Positions 1 to 11,697 of a stretch of 64,000 bases of DNA are shown here, piece by piece. Where the stretch lies: assembly GCA_023653785.1 (NCBI GenBank), contig JAMKCH010002842.1, forward strand, positions 1-64,000, in the 5' to 3' direction. The stretch is from Ophioderma brevispina. Lineage: Eukaryota; Echinodermata; Ophiuroidea; Amphilepidida; Ophiodermatidae. Position 1 is the first letter of the stretch. Each line of letters begins with the position of its first letter. Made by a program: the position numbers and the translations under genes. The notes beneath the pieces were generated by a model. That model made no database searches. It was not told where the DNA came from and saw only the letters and a list, made by a program, of their open reading frames with translations.

Positions 1-1860
1 TATGAGATGATATCAGTTTTTGGAGAACTTCCTTGCTATCCCAAAGATAAGCGGAATCTCACAATACAATGATGGTTGTATTTTTGCGAAATAAATCCAT
101 GCAAAATTGTTCACCATACTAGACCCCACTACCAGGGCAAAGCAAAATTGTCATTTTTTCAGTTCAAAGTCAGTTTTGTCAGCGGTTTCATCATGCTGAA
201 GCTAGACCACTTGAAATTAGACTGAGGGTCACCCTGATTTCTGTCCAAATTCAAAAATGGCACCAAAATTCCTTTTACTTTTAATATCGTCCTTGCATGG
301 TTATGTCATTCAGACACCTTTATCTTTTGAGTTTGGTCCAGGGCCACCCATAATTTCGGCGTCAGATTCCAAGATGGTGGATTAAAAATCTAATTTGTCT
401 GCCAAAAATTATATTAATTAGATACAACGTTTTTTTTTTCTGTCACAGATTTTTCAATAGTCTGGCTTCCTGGGCCAAAGACCGTTGCACTTAGTCTGGG
501 GACTGCCTTTTAAACAGGTGGCGCTTGGAATTTGGATTGGTTTGAAATGTAAAATGGCTACCAAAATACAAAATGGCCGACCCGAATGTACGATGATGTA
601 AATTGTTAATTGTTATCCTTTGCCACATAAATTAACTTTTTTGTGTCCAAGGTGACACCACATGGGCTTTTTCATGTAGTTGGGAGGCAGTCTCATTGGA
701 AAGGGACCATAGTATGGCGTGAAGTTGTGTTGTAGTAATGCATAGCTTGCTGATTAAAGTAATTAGGACCAGTGTGTTCAAGTAGAGGGAGGACCCATCG
801 GGTGCTGCCGTTCCCACTATTGGGAAATTTGCATCAACAGGTCATATTCCAAAAGCATCGGGATAAATTTATGAAAATATCAACATATTCTAGTGCACCA
901 TTTAATTATGACGCACCCCCCAAAAATTGAAAAAAAATTGATTAATTAAATAATGGGTTTAATAATAATCGATTGAATTTCTTCATGCGTTTGTTATGGG
1001 CATTTATCTTCTAGATAAATGCCCAGATACCTGGCTAAAGGATGACTTACTTCAAATTGTCTAAGCTGGAGGGCGAGGCTGTGAATGTTCTTTAAAGTAT
1101 CCGTAATCGATTTTATAGGTTATACATGTTACAATTATAATGAAATTGAATAGTGATGAAGTGTCTCTGATTAATTTTTGTATTACGCCGGCTCGGGATG
1201 TCGGCATTTTTTTCCATGATGCATCGAACAAAACATTGCCTCTCCGAGGCAACTGTTGGCGGCGCTGGGGTATTTAATCGCGAGAATGTATGTGGGTTTC
1301 TATCTCTTATTGATTAGAAAGTGGGAAATGAAATTGTCTTATGTTGTAATTATGAACGTCTCAATTGTTTGAGGGTAATTTTTCGTGATAATAACCATGC
1401 AGAAGAAGTACCAGTTTGGGAGTTTGTTAATGTTATTTTTAGGGGCATGTGGGGCGAAAGCCGAGTGTTTTATAATGTTTTTCGTGTGTGATATGAAACG
1501 TGCTACTTTGCTCTTGGCCGATTGCAGTAATGCATTGGTGATTACGAGTTTGTGGGTTGTTCATAAGTTTTGGTCAGTGATGATGCATTAGGAACATTGG
1601 TTGTGTTACAATTGTGAAATGAGGTTGAGAATGACAAGTAGTTTGTTTTTTTGAGATGTGGAGGGAAATTGTTTGCACGGAACCAATCAGTGAATTGAGT
1701 CATGGGGTTAAGTTGTTTTTTTTTAAGTGAGCTCCGGTTTGAATACTGAGAGGAAGACGTTGGTGCCGTCAAGCAAAGAAAAAAAAAAAAAAATTTTGTG
1801 TGTGAGTGAATCGTGTAAGTATATGATGAAAAGTTACGAGGCAGGAATGGAGCCTGCAGC
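1..1860. other. 5' flanking DNA without a recognised gene
   Basis: AT-rich sequence in which I see no open reading frame with family resemblance or exon-like splice context. Low-complexity homopolymer runs occur at about 430 and 1779. A perfect 12-base-arm hairpin is listed separately. Segments with the theme 'aaaatggc' recur around 250-560 and look like diverged repeat material. Confidence 0.6.
998..1024. repeat. Short perfect hairpin
   Basis: Arms GGGCATTTATCT and AGATAAATGCCC face each other across a 3-base loop. No T-run terminator follows and no gene abuts it, so I call it only an inverted repeat. Confidence 0.7.
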
Positions 1861-1869
1861 TACTCTCAC

Positions 1870-2790
1870 TGTTATGTTGTTGGTGATGGTGCGGAGCGGG
1901 CATACAGGTGATTTCCGAATGTACCCAGGGAGTGCAATGGTTTTGGGGTTTGGGGTGTTATAAAATTATAATCTGGTGTTTTGATATAGAGTGTATCGGT
2001 GCGCATGGCTAAGAACGCATAGATCTGTGCATGGCACCGATGTTCAAGGGTATTAGGTTTGATGAGATTACTTTTGCAGGGGACATTTTGGAGTTTGATT
2101 ATCACAGGTTAATTTAACCAGAAGCATGATGATGTGAACTTCATATTTTTTTCTAAATTTTAATATCCATGTCATTCTACAGATCTTTTGAAAAGGTTTA
2201 AGAGATGATTTTTTAAATGTCACTGGCCGAGACGCCATCGTAAATGCATGTAGCAGTCCACAAAATAACGTTTGGAAATTCCCCAATGCCCAAATAGAAC
2301 AGATCTGTCCTACCCGCCCTTAATCATGAACAACATGTATAGTCTAACATCTTGACATCGAGTACGCTGTGACAACAGAGATACGGAATGCTTGCTGCTT
2401 TGCCGATTGTAGTTATAAACGGGTAAAGAGATGAATAGGTTGGTGTTACGTGTCAGGTACCAGGTTACATGTCAGGTATCAGATATCAGTGTGCTCTTCG
2501 GGGGCGACCGATATCTAAATCCGCCTATGTTAAATCAAGGTCTTTACATTACCCTCTGCCCAAAGTGCTATTATGTTTTTTCCAAAGACACCGTATATTA
2601 TGTCTAAACAAGTAAAAAATTTACCTTTTCTACAGATTCAACAACGACGTCGTGACGATAATCGGTTGCTTTTTTTCAATGTAGGGGATACTACGTCCTT
2701 TTTTTACCGAATGGGCCCCGAAGCAAAATAATAAACCAATCAATGCCGTGACGTCCATCAAATCTTTAGTTTTTCCAAACTGGCTGTTAT
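1870..2790 (+). repeat. Interspersed repeat; inverted partner at 22.2-23.0 kb
   Basis: About 0.9 kb of this segment recurs in reverse complement at roughly 22,190-23,010. Shared landmarks are the tandem 'gtcaggtaccaggt / gtcaggtatcagatatcag' block near 2450, the 'ccgatatctaaatccg' block near 2508, the 'caaagtgctattat' block near 2560 and the 'ggggtttggggtgtt' end near 1945. No coding sequence is evident. The pair looks like two diverged copies of one dispersed element of unknown class. The 22 kb copy is an insertion relative to a neighbouring duplicate, which supports mobility. Confidence 0.65.
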
Positions 2791-3540
2791 TCCCATAATA
2801 AAATTCCTTTTTAAGATTTCAACATCTGTAATTATTGTCTTTAATAATTATATTCAATTTTCCCCCCATTTCTGTGAAAAGACGGGGTCCATAAGTCGAC
2901 AAACTGAAACATAGTCAGCCGGCTAAATACCCTTACCGTGGACTGAATGAGGAGACGGATCCCCGTTTTAGTTTTGGGTACAGGCTTACAGCCACGTCGC
3001 GCGGCTGCGGGGTTATGCGTCAAGGCAAATCGCGAACTCCCTAACGTCCCCTTGATGCATTTTTCGGCCACTTTTTCAAATCACGGCGCGGACCCCCTGC
3101 CTTGTTTTTCAGGTGGAAATTGCCCCTAGACTAAACAAGAAAAATAACACACCAAATCCCCTTGTGCGGTGATCGTCGGTTGCGGTTAGTTCGATTTCCA
3201 AAAAGGACGTAGTGATATAATAATGGCGCTTGTGAGAATATTATAGTAAATTTTAGTGTCGAATCCCTTGTCAAGGGTCATGAAAATTCCATGGTGTGAA
3301 GTTTTCTGTATGTTATTCAAGGAGTGCATATAGGTAGCCTTTGGGACCTGACCAGAGTGTGTATCACAAGAAGGAAAAAGAAGTGATAAATCTAGCTACA
3401 AGTTAAACGGATATACACAGGTGAAAGAAATTAAATAAGGTAATATAACCTCAGTTCAAGACTAAAAATAAGGACTATTCCATACAAGAGTCACAGACTT
3501 TTAATAAGTAACTTGGGTACTTGATACAAGACCCCAAAAA
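2791..3540. other. No feature recognised
   Basis: Intergenic sequence. The reading frames near 2841-3129 overlap on both strands, show no motif and look fortuitous. Confidence 0.5.
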
Positions 3541-3544
3541 AAAA

Positions 3545-3860
3545 AAAAAATTACTTCTTCTTATCGCGTGTCCAAACACTGGTTCTCAAATATGATCCAG
3601 CCAGAGGATGGTACAGTATCTGGCTGCTTCACTGCAGTCCGCAAGGTCCCTTGTTTTGTGAATTGTTGCTCCACAATGGGCAGACCAAGAGATTCCATTG
3701 TCTGTGGTTGCATATTCCCAACCCACAGGTAGTGTCCTGATCTGTTTCAGGTTAGCCCCACTTTTGCAAGGAAACCTTAGATCGGCCAATTCTGGTTCGC
3801 AATTGTTGAGGCATCGCCATTCAGCCCAGAGGAGTAAGCTCCGGTGGTAGAGTTGCTCAC
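3545..3860 (-). mobile_element. Possible antisense LINE 3' tail
   Basis: The segment opens with 'cttcttcttatcgcgtgtcc', the reverse complement of the GAAGAAG-type tails seen on some LINE 3' ends. A similar start occurs at 9182. The minus-strand frame at 3586-3789 is open for 67 codons, but I cannot assign it to a family. The call rests mainly on the tail and is tentative. Confidence 0.3.
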
Positions 3861-3939
3861 CTGGTGCTCAATACCAATGATGTTACTTGGTTGATCGCAA
3901 GGTTTCTTTCCACCAAAAGCGACTCTCTTACCCTGTCTT

Positions 3940-4440
3940 ACCAAGCTTTTTTTTGTAACACGGTTTTTACAAAGGGGGGGGGGGGGGGGTGGTTACCACC
4001 CCCCCCCCCCCCGAGAGAATGTTTTATAAAGCACCCCGATGCTTATGAATTGGTGATACCAGTGGGATAGCTATTGTCCTCCTATTTCCAATGATACCAA
4101 AATAAGTAATAACATTCCTAGTATTGGCGTCACAATGCGTCATCAAGTTCCCGAGTCAGCCAAATTGGCATTTTTCACAGAAAATAGGCGGAAAATCAAT
4201 TAATTTTGCGCTAAAAACGTAGGAATATCGGATTTTCAGCGCGTTTTCAGCTCTAAAATGATGGCCAATTGGCTAGTTTTACATAAATATAGAGTTTAGA
4301 GCCCTTATTTTGCATATATTTCAACAAATCCATCATAAAATATCCTTGGGTGGGCAACCACCCCACTTACCCTTCGACTTTGACGGGCATAACCGAACCC
4401 GGTGAAGGTAAATACCCTTCACGGTTTTTTTCGTTTTAAT
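3940..4440. repeat. MITE-like repeat with a G/C palindrome and CGTCA dyad
   Basis: The segment includes a G-run/C-run palindrome at 3974-4012 and the motif 'taccaaaataagta' followed by 'cgtcacaatgcgtcat' near 4098-4145. The same motif order, with better preserved arms, occurs at 52,550-53,090. I infer a shared non-coding DNA-transposon-derived family whose ends are not clearly defined here. Confidence 0.5.
3974..4012. repeat. Homopolymer G/C palindrome
   Basis: About 16 G residues, then tggttacca, then about 14 C residues, form a near-perfect hairpin. The homopolymer lengths are likely unreliable in the assembly. Confidence 0.8.
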
Positions 4441-4559
4441 AAAATGCCGGAAAGGATGAGAGAGAATAGATTACCTAGAAGCTTTTATGATTTTTTTTTT
4501 TTTTTAGCGTTTAAGCGCCAACGGGCGAACGTTCGGTAAGACGCGGGTTAAGCCTCCTT

Positions 4560-5600
4560 AGAGACTGTTTAAGAGGTTGGACTGTGTTTAAGAAACATCT
4601 CTCTCTGGATTTAGGGCGATTGGCAGCAGGTATCTGTCCAGCACAAGGGTGCTTCACATTAGATTCCTTGGCAGCAACGCTCTTGCATTCTCGCTACGCT
4701 ACGACGGGTCATGTGGAGCAAACGTTTTTACCATTCACCGGGAGAATCATAATACGACACTAGAAACACGAACGCTTTTAAAATTACCCTTATTTTCACT
4801 ATGGACCAAAAAAATATGGAATGCGCTACCAAAGAAATCAAATTGTCGAACTCTTGGGCAATTTAAGTTAACTGAAATCCTTATTGGGAAAACAAATGAA
4901 CTTAAACTAATTTCTTTTTTTTTTAGTAATGATCCGCAATCCACAATTTTGACCAATATATTAGTGTGTCCAAATTGAATCTTTATCTAGACCCTTTTTA
5001 TATATGAATAATATTTATTTGGTTTATATAATATCATTATGGAAATCGTTTTACCGGTTTGCCAGGAAGGCACACAGATGTTCTTTCGTTTTTTTTATTA
5101 AATAACTGAAATTCTTATTGGGAAACAAATAAAACTATATATCTCATGTGTCGTAAATCAAGTTTAACCAAATATATTGGTTTGTGTGAAATGGAAATCT
5201 ATATAGTATTTTTTATGCTATATGAATTATGTTGTATTTCAGGATTTTGTTAGATTTATCATGGAAGTTGCGTACGGTCTGCCAGGAGGTACCATGACGT
5301 TCTTTCGTTTGCCTGTCTCAAATTTTTCATTTGTCTGGCAGCCATGCGAATTAGCATGTCAGATTAATGACGCATGTTATGACGATGTATTGGTTGTGCG
5401 ATTGTGAGTGTTGTGTGTGAGATGAGTTTTGAGTGGGTTTGGTTTGTATATTTTTATATTGTATCGTTTGTAATAGGGGGTGCATCATTTTACAGGCATT
5501 TTGCTTCCTGTTGTACATCCCTCCATCTTTTGTGTTGTTTTTTGGTTGTATTTATCTTGATGTGTGGAAAATAAAATGTTGATTGATTGAAAATTCCTGC
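4560..5600 (+). mobile_element. Non-LTR retrotransposon 3' end (degraded)
   Basis: The frame at 4649-4978 ends in a peptide with the pattern typical of the C-terminus of CR1/L2-like reverse transcriptases: 'LKLPLFS...KKIWNALPK' followed by 'CRTLGQFK'. Downstream is untranslated sequence ending near 5590 in 'aataaaatgttgattgattg', a polyadenylation-like signal followed by a short TTGA-repeat tail. Part of the segment ('aactgaaatccttattgggaaa') is repeated at about 4869 and 5104, which suggests an internal duplication. Only the tail of the element is present, so it cannot be autonomous. Confidence 0.6.
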
Positions 5601-5873
5601 AATAACGTAATGAGAACAAATAGCTCATTGCGCTTAATTCCTTAAAGCCGCTATCGTTGATTTCTTCAAAATTGTGGAACAAATCGCGCCTTATTTTTCC
5701 CCAACAAAGTCCATTTTTTGCATGTGTATGGAAAGGTGTGTTTAAAGACCCCTGTACGTGGGATAAGCCCTAACCACGCCGGTTATTTGTCGAGAAGATA
5801 GATTTGTATTGCAATGTTTACTAACATCCGACTTTTATTCAGTAAACAAAACCGTCGTAAATCGTTCGGCTGA

Positions 5874-6279
5874 ATGCAAGACCAACGTAAGACATTTTAC
5901 TAATTTTACAGGAAGAACTTTTTTGTTTCTATTGGTTTCTTGCTGGGGATGTGTCCATAATTATAGGACGCTATAAACTAGGAAAAGTTATTGTATGATA
6001 TAAATGAAATAATTTTTCCTAGATAAACGTAATTAAATTATTTATTACACAAAAGAGAACATAAGTGAAATCAGTATTTTCTTGTTAATGCAAGACCATA
6101 GGTGGCACTTACGTTGATCTTGCATTTTGCCAGTTTTTCAGTGCAAGACCAACGTAAGTGCAGCACTAACGTTTAATGCAAGACTAACGTAAGTGGCACT
6201 TACTTTGGTCTTGCAGTGAACCAAGAAAAAATAATAACGCAAACCCAACGTAAGTGGCACTTACGTTGGTCTTGCATTA
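5874..6279. repeat. MITE built of TGCAAGACCAACGTAAGTG palindromic modules
   Basis: The left end reads AATGCAAGACCAACGTAAG and the right end is its near reverse complement CTTACGTTGGTCTTGCATT. Between about 6090 and 6279 the same 19-20 base motif recurs in alternating orientation, forming three hairpins with arms of about 18-20 bases around a GG/CC centre. There is no coding capacity. The copies differ by single bases ('gaccata', 'gactaac', 'actttgg'), as expected of an old element. Confidence 0.7.
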
Positions 6280-6572
6280 ACCGGAAAAAGCCAATTTCAC
6301 TTACGTTATCTCGTTTTCTAATTAAAACTTTTTTAATCACCTACATATCTTCAAATATATGTGTTTAGATTATCGGCGCGAATACCTTCTCTTTCAAAAA
6401 TTCACCACACAAACTCAATTTCGAAAAAAAGTCACTTAGTTGGTTTGCATCAGGCCACCCAATTCGCACCAGCAGCAACCAGTATAAACTGATTACTGCT
6501 TGTGACCTGCTACCAGTATAAACCTGGTCCACTATGTGTATAAATATAGTATAGCTATCATATCACAATAAT

Positions 6573-6788
6573 ATTGTCGCTTTATTCCGTAAAGCTTATG
6601 TAGGATTAAATCAGTTACCATCCACATCCTCCCTCGGTAGTGTAGTGGAAGAGCACAAAGCAATCGATTTATCATGCAGGTATCCCATGTTCGAATCCAA
6701 CATGGCCTTTTTATAATAAAATATATTTCAATATTATTTTAGAGTAAAGAGTAATATACTAAGTCCAGTACGGAATAAAGCGATAATA
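6573..6788. repeat. Inverted-repeat unit enclosing a tRNA-like sequence
   Basis: The left arm 'ttgtcgctttattccgta' and right arm 'tacggaataaagcgataat' are inverted copies about 170 bases apart. They enclose the tRNA-like segment below. Related 'cggaataaagtgcaata' sequences occur at 26.5 kb and 29.8 kb. This is probably a small transposable element that carries, or was built around, a Pol III unit. Confidence 0.5.
6628..6712 (+). tRNA. tRNA-like pseudogene or SINE head
   Basis: An A-box-like stretch ('ggtagtgtagtggaagagc') is followed by a good B box, GTTCGAATCC, at 6689-6698, then matching 'catgt/acatgg' T-arm bases and a T5 run at 6708-6712 that could end Pol III transcription. I could not fold a convincing anticodon stem, so a functional tRNA is doubtful. 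Confidence 0.4.
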
Positions 6789-6789
6789 C

Positions 6790-8240
6790 AAGTCACAATA
6801 ATAGATGGGACATGCCCTTCTATGCTGTTGTTTTGTTGTCTCCATCGTGGGGCTAAGGGGAAACCAGTGTAATAATCCCTAAAATTAGGAAACACATATA
6901 ACCGTCTGTTCCCGGCAAATAAAACTGGCCCACAGTTTCTGGAAAGAATATGTCACTATCAATTAATTTCCCCCAGTATCAGTGACCAATAGAAACAATA
7001 GATTCAGCTAACAATGGAGCTTAAGATATTCAATTACCGACCCATATGTGGTATAGAAAAACACTTCAGATCTTTTCATCTGGGAGTGAAGGACCATTGT
7101 TATATGTCTCGAGGTTGAAGAGATTCAGGTGTTACCGATTTAGACGAAGTATTTTTTAATGACGTAAACACAACATACTTATCCTCATTCACATATAAGT
7201 AAATCTTGAGCTTCTATAGTGGTGTTCAATTACTTTGACCATATTTTTCATCATTTATTCGAAAAGGAAGAAAGACAAAACAAACATCATGACAAAATGT
7301 TGCTGGGCAAGCTTTGACCTAACAACTTTGTTCAGAATTAAATCGTAATTTATTGCTTAACTACATTTCTATTCAATTTACGCGTTTTCAGATTAAAACT
7401 TAAGGTCAACGACCTATATTATAATGGAAACGCGTAGTTATCTGTGAAGAGTGACGTGCGTTATTTTGTTCCTCAACCCGAATCGTGGTGGTAACACCTG
7501 GCTACAAAAATGGCCCCACATACCGGGGCCATTGTAATATTTTTAGTTAATGGTTTGCTGAAGTATATACATATTCACTGGTCACTGATATTGGGAAAGA
7601 GAAATTGAGGTGATATTTTATTCATTTTCAAGAAAATGTGCCAGTTTTATGCGCGGGAAACAAACTGTTATATGATTTTAATCATTTATTATGAAATTAT
7701 ACACTTGGTTTTCCCTTAGCCCCCAGATGGGGACTACAGAATTTGTTATATAGTTGGTTGTTTGGTCTACGTCCCATAGTCTACAAACAGTAATCAGTAT
7801 TTACTGGTTGCAGCCGACGAAATGGCATCTTCAAGACTAAATAATTTAGTGTCTGTAATTAAGGGCATTTTGGATTTGGAAAAAAATACTGATTGTGGTT
7901 TTAACATGGTGTTGACTGCTGATCTCATCGGGGTCTGCAGTTAACTCGTGTCACTAAACGGCCACGCCCATGGAGGAATGCATCATCGTAGAAAACACTT
8001 TTTATTGCGAGATAAATTGTGCCGCTTGGTTAACGAAGATTGCGATTAGATTAAAGAGGAGTTGTGTCTGTATGCACGATTGTAAAAGAATCAATGACTT
8101 TGCGAACTCAAATGATACACGCGAGGATCTAGAAGAGATACATAGCCAAGTATATGTAATTCTAGGATAGTGAAAAGACTCGAACTAATAGACCTAAATA
8201 TGCAAGAGAGTATGTGTGGGTAATTTGACAATTTACATAG
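6790..8240. other. No gene recognised
   Basis: AT-rich intergenic DNA. The stretch 'ggccccacataccggggcc' near 7512 is a small GC hairpin. The 66-codon frame at 7970-8170 has cysteines but no recognisable family and no flanking splice or polyadenylation context. Confidence 0.5.
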
Positions 8241-8243
8241 TAA

Positions 8244-8384
8244 GGGAGGTTGCGAGGAACCATACACGTCTAACGCGAACACCTATTCTTACATCTAAAA
8301 TCACTCTCCTGTGACAGGCTTTTCAATAGACAGACGTAAGAATATGCGTTCGTGTTAGACGTTTATGGTTCTCCGCAACCTCCC
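8244..8384. repeat. 141-bp hairpin MITE-like element
   Basis: Arms of about 53 bases, starting GGGAGGTTGCG and ending CGCAACCTCCC, flank a loop of about 35 bases. The arms share 'ggttgcgaggaaccatacac' and 'gtctaacgcgaac' with a few mismatches. There is no coding sequence. Confidence 0.7.
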
Positions 8385-10450
8385 AAATATGTTACCATCT
8401 CACAGAATGATTGGTAAACCAAATTATTCACTTTTCAGGGATAGTAATTATACAGGTTTCAATGCTGGTTGCAAAATGGTATGAAGCAAATACTCGATGA
8501 TCTGTACCCGCTGATGTGGCTAGTAGGCTTAAGTGCTTTTTCCATCGAAGATGGTATAAAATCGGAGTAGATAAAAACCACAACATTGCAGGTTACTGTT
8601 ATAATGTGCCTTTTGTAGGCACAAGAATATAAGTTATGTATTATTGAGAAGTAAAAGTAAATGAGCAGAAGTTGAAATATTATGACTAAATCAATGATAA
8701 AACAAACACTCATCAACAAATGTGTAAAATTAATGAATGAATAAACAATCTCATAGGGATGTAAATTCAATGTGTAAAACAAGGAACAATCTGAAATATT
8801 TTATGTGGAAAATGCAGTTATATTGACCATTTCCTAAAGGTGAATTTATTGCCTATTGAGAAAATTGCACATTTCAATTGTGGGAAATTTGATGTCAAAT
8901 TTCCATCCATTTGGATCCGTTAATTTTAGTATTTTCTGTGATCACTTGGTTAAAGGAAAAGAAATCAGCGTTTCCGTGTAGAAAGTCCAGTTGACACCCG
9001 ATTATAACCATATTTCCCGTAATTAGACCTATAATTTAAGGTTTACCATCACGTCAAGTTCTATGCAATGTACTGGCCATGCCTTGTGTAGAAATTGAAG
9101 TGAAATAAGTAAACCGAATTCCGAATGTGACTAAATTTAATTATTCTGAAGTCATATATACGGTAACCGATCGCGCGTAGGTCTTCTTCTTAGCGTGTCC
9201 ACAAGTCATTAGTAATGGCTTGTGGTGGTGTCAGGATTTATTCAACTGAGTAAGCTGATCCCGGGCCGCGTGTATCTATGATACGGACGCTCCTAACATG
9301 GCCCAAAGCGTAGGTTGTGAAATGGGACATTGCTCAAATTAGTGAATGGATACTGACGAGTATCGGTTTGCGATATAATGCTAGTCATTGCCATTTCCCG
9401 TATGTAGACGATTAAAGTTTTACAAATGTGACAATCTAAATGTTTTACATGATATTGTAAATCATGTGTAAAATTTGAGCGCCAATGTAGGCCTACACTA
9501 ATTGAAACGTCACTTGTGCGAAGTTGCTCAATATCACATTGAGCAAAATGCTAATTGAAATATATATTTTAATGTATGTATGGATTTCTTGAAATATTTG
9601 CACTTTGTATGAAATTCTATGTGAACAATTCCAACAAATGAACTTTATGATATATTGATTATTTGATATATTGATTATTAGATTTTGTATAAATGTGCTA
9701 TGGGTAATTGTACTTCTAAGACCGTATGGATTGATTTTGGGTGGTTGTATTTGTTAATTTGAAAGTGAGCATTAAAATGGAATTTTATACACTTCTATAT
9801 CACTCATATTATGACATTGAAGGTTATAATAATTTGTATTTGATGTATGGGATTTTCTTCGGGTATGCTTACTTGTAAATTTACCTGAGAAGCTCATGGC
9901 ACGTACTGTCGGGGGTAAGTGCGTATGTTATGAGTTTTATTTATCTGAAAATTATGTTGTAATTGTATTGTAGTATTGTAGTATTTCTTTGATTACGAAT
10001 GTATTTCAAACGTGCCTATTTTGGATTATACTTTTATGTAAGTGGACATGAACTTATATAGTTAATAACATCATCATCAATGTGTGTATGAATGTTAAAA
10101 ATGAGTACTTATTGTGTTTCCCTTTTCAGGTGTACACGCGTGTGCCGGTTAAAATTAGGTCTATCAGGCTCGCTTGTGTCGGTCACATGTAGGGCAAATC
10201 CCTTAAATGCACCTGCAGAATCTTACGATTCCGTTCAGGTTGGGACTCAATTTGTCCGTAATGGACTATGGAATATTACAACGTTCTCGTCAGAAGTATC
10301 AACAAATACAAGGGATGTCACGCTTATTCGCGTCCTTCACTTGGGAATTGTCTACTAGCATCAAATGCAATTATTGTTAACATAGTGTAGGTACATTGTT
10401 TTGTAAACTTGTAAAACTATAGCTATTAAATTGCCAGGTGTCAATTTATT
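8385..10450. other. No gene recognised
   Basis: AT-rich DNA. A short motif 'ataatgtgccttttgtaggc' near 8601 matches the start of the LTR at 10,465. The stretch between could be decayed internal LTR-retrotransposon sequence, but no gag or pol motif is visible. The 88-codon frame at 10,092-10,358 is unassigned. A 'cttcttcttagcgtgtcc' segment at 9182 resembles the start of the 3,545 repeat. Confidence 0.45.
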
Positions 10451-10451
10451 T

Positions 10452-11158
10452 CAGGGGAGGCGTATGTTATGATGTGCCTTTTGTAGGCCTATTTATTAAA
10501 TGAGCCTGGCATGATATTTTCTCACCTATAAAAAGTTGACGCATCCTCCTTCACGTAGATTGACGATTGGTGAATTCTGCATTTGCGCAATGGTGTAAAG
10601 TGGGGTATATAAGCCAGAACATTCTATTGTTTGTTGTTCCGCTTCGACTCACACACTTGGTTACAGGCATGACTTTTCTTCCTCGCTGACTCTACACCCT
10701 TGCGTGTATGTGCGTACAATGTGCTGTAGAATGTAGGACGTTTTGTCTCTCTAACTATATCAGAGAGAATAGGGCATCATAGTCAGCTACTGCATTAAGC
10801 AATAGGATGGCTATTAGTTAGGCTTTAATTAGCCGCTGTGATATATCCGACTCTACTGGGTATATGCGTGCACCTGAACATATTAGCTAACAAAATAATG
10901 TAACACAACGTGAGGATACTGGGAACCATTGTAAGTACTCTTTAAGAGCAACTAACGTTCTTGTCTAAATAAAATAAATGTCTGCAGACTGGAAAAATGT
11001 TTCCTTAGTTATTCTTGTTCGTGTATTGGTCTCCCGTATAACGGGGTGACGTTTAGTTTTCACCCTAGGTTTTATAATGTCGGTGTGGCTGATTCACTGG
11101 GCTTTCCGATCCCCGGTGTAACCTCTCGCTAGCCTCTCGTTCCCTGGAACCCCTACAT
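10452..11158 (+). mobile_element. LTR with adjacent polypurine tract
   Basis: A purine-rich stretch, CAGGGGAGGCGTA (10,452-10,464), precedes a TGTTATGATG start at 10,465, the arrangement seen at the 3' LTR of retrotransposons. Inside are a TATATAA box at 10,606-10,612 and AATAAA at 10,968. A plausible CA end falls near 11,158. I see no second full LTR or target-site duplication, so it may be a solo or 3' LTR, and the right boundary is uncertain. Confidence 0.5.
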
Positions 11159-11697
11159 AATTCCACACCTCCCAAGCAGCAGAGACATAAATCAAGTCCA
11201 AGTTATAAGATTACCTTAGGATATGTGCAGCAAACAAATGATTGGCAGAATATCACAGTCATGCACAGGGTTGGGTGGAGGGTGGTTGTCTCGTGTAGCA
11301 GTGCAAAGTCCCTGCACAAAATGTTTTAATGGTTTATAGGATTGGCTTGTTGATTCCAAATCTAGATAATGCAACTGTCATTCTTGAGCATTTTGAGATT
11401 GGGAAGGGTAACTTAACAGGGGTAAATTTTTAAAAATATCTCTTCGTGGTTAAAGGGGTATAGGCATGTTCATATGGTCCTACGAATTAAAATTAAAATA
11501 TAGTTTGCACTCTCTTTTATATGCATGACAGGTCAAAAACTGTTCAAGGTTATCTTGGGGTAATTATTTAGAATGATCCGATTTTTTTCATATTGGTTTC
11601 ACATTATTACAACAGGAAATATACATTTTATGTTAATCAGCCCAAATGTATTTAGCAGAGGCTAGGGTGCTGATCCCCATGGAGCTTTTGGGCCCTA
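11159..11697. other. No gene recognised
   Basis: Sequence between the LTR and the MITE. It shows no splice-bounded frame and no repeat I could match elsewhere in the window. Confidence 0.5.

Noticed and set aside
10092..10358. 88-codon + frame upstream of the LTR
   Set aside because: No retroviral or retrotransposon motif and no splice context, so it cannot be assigned.
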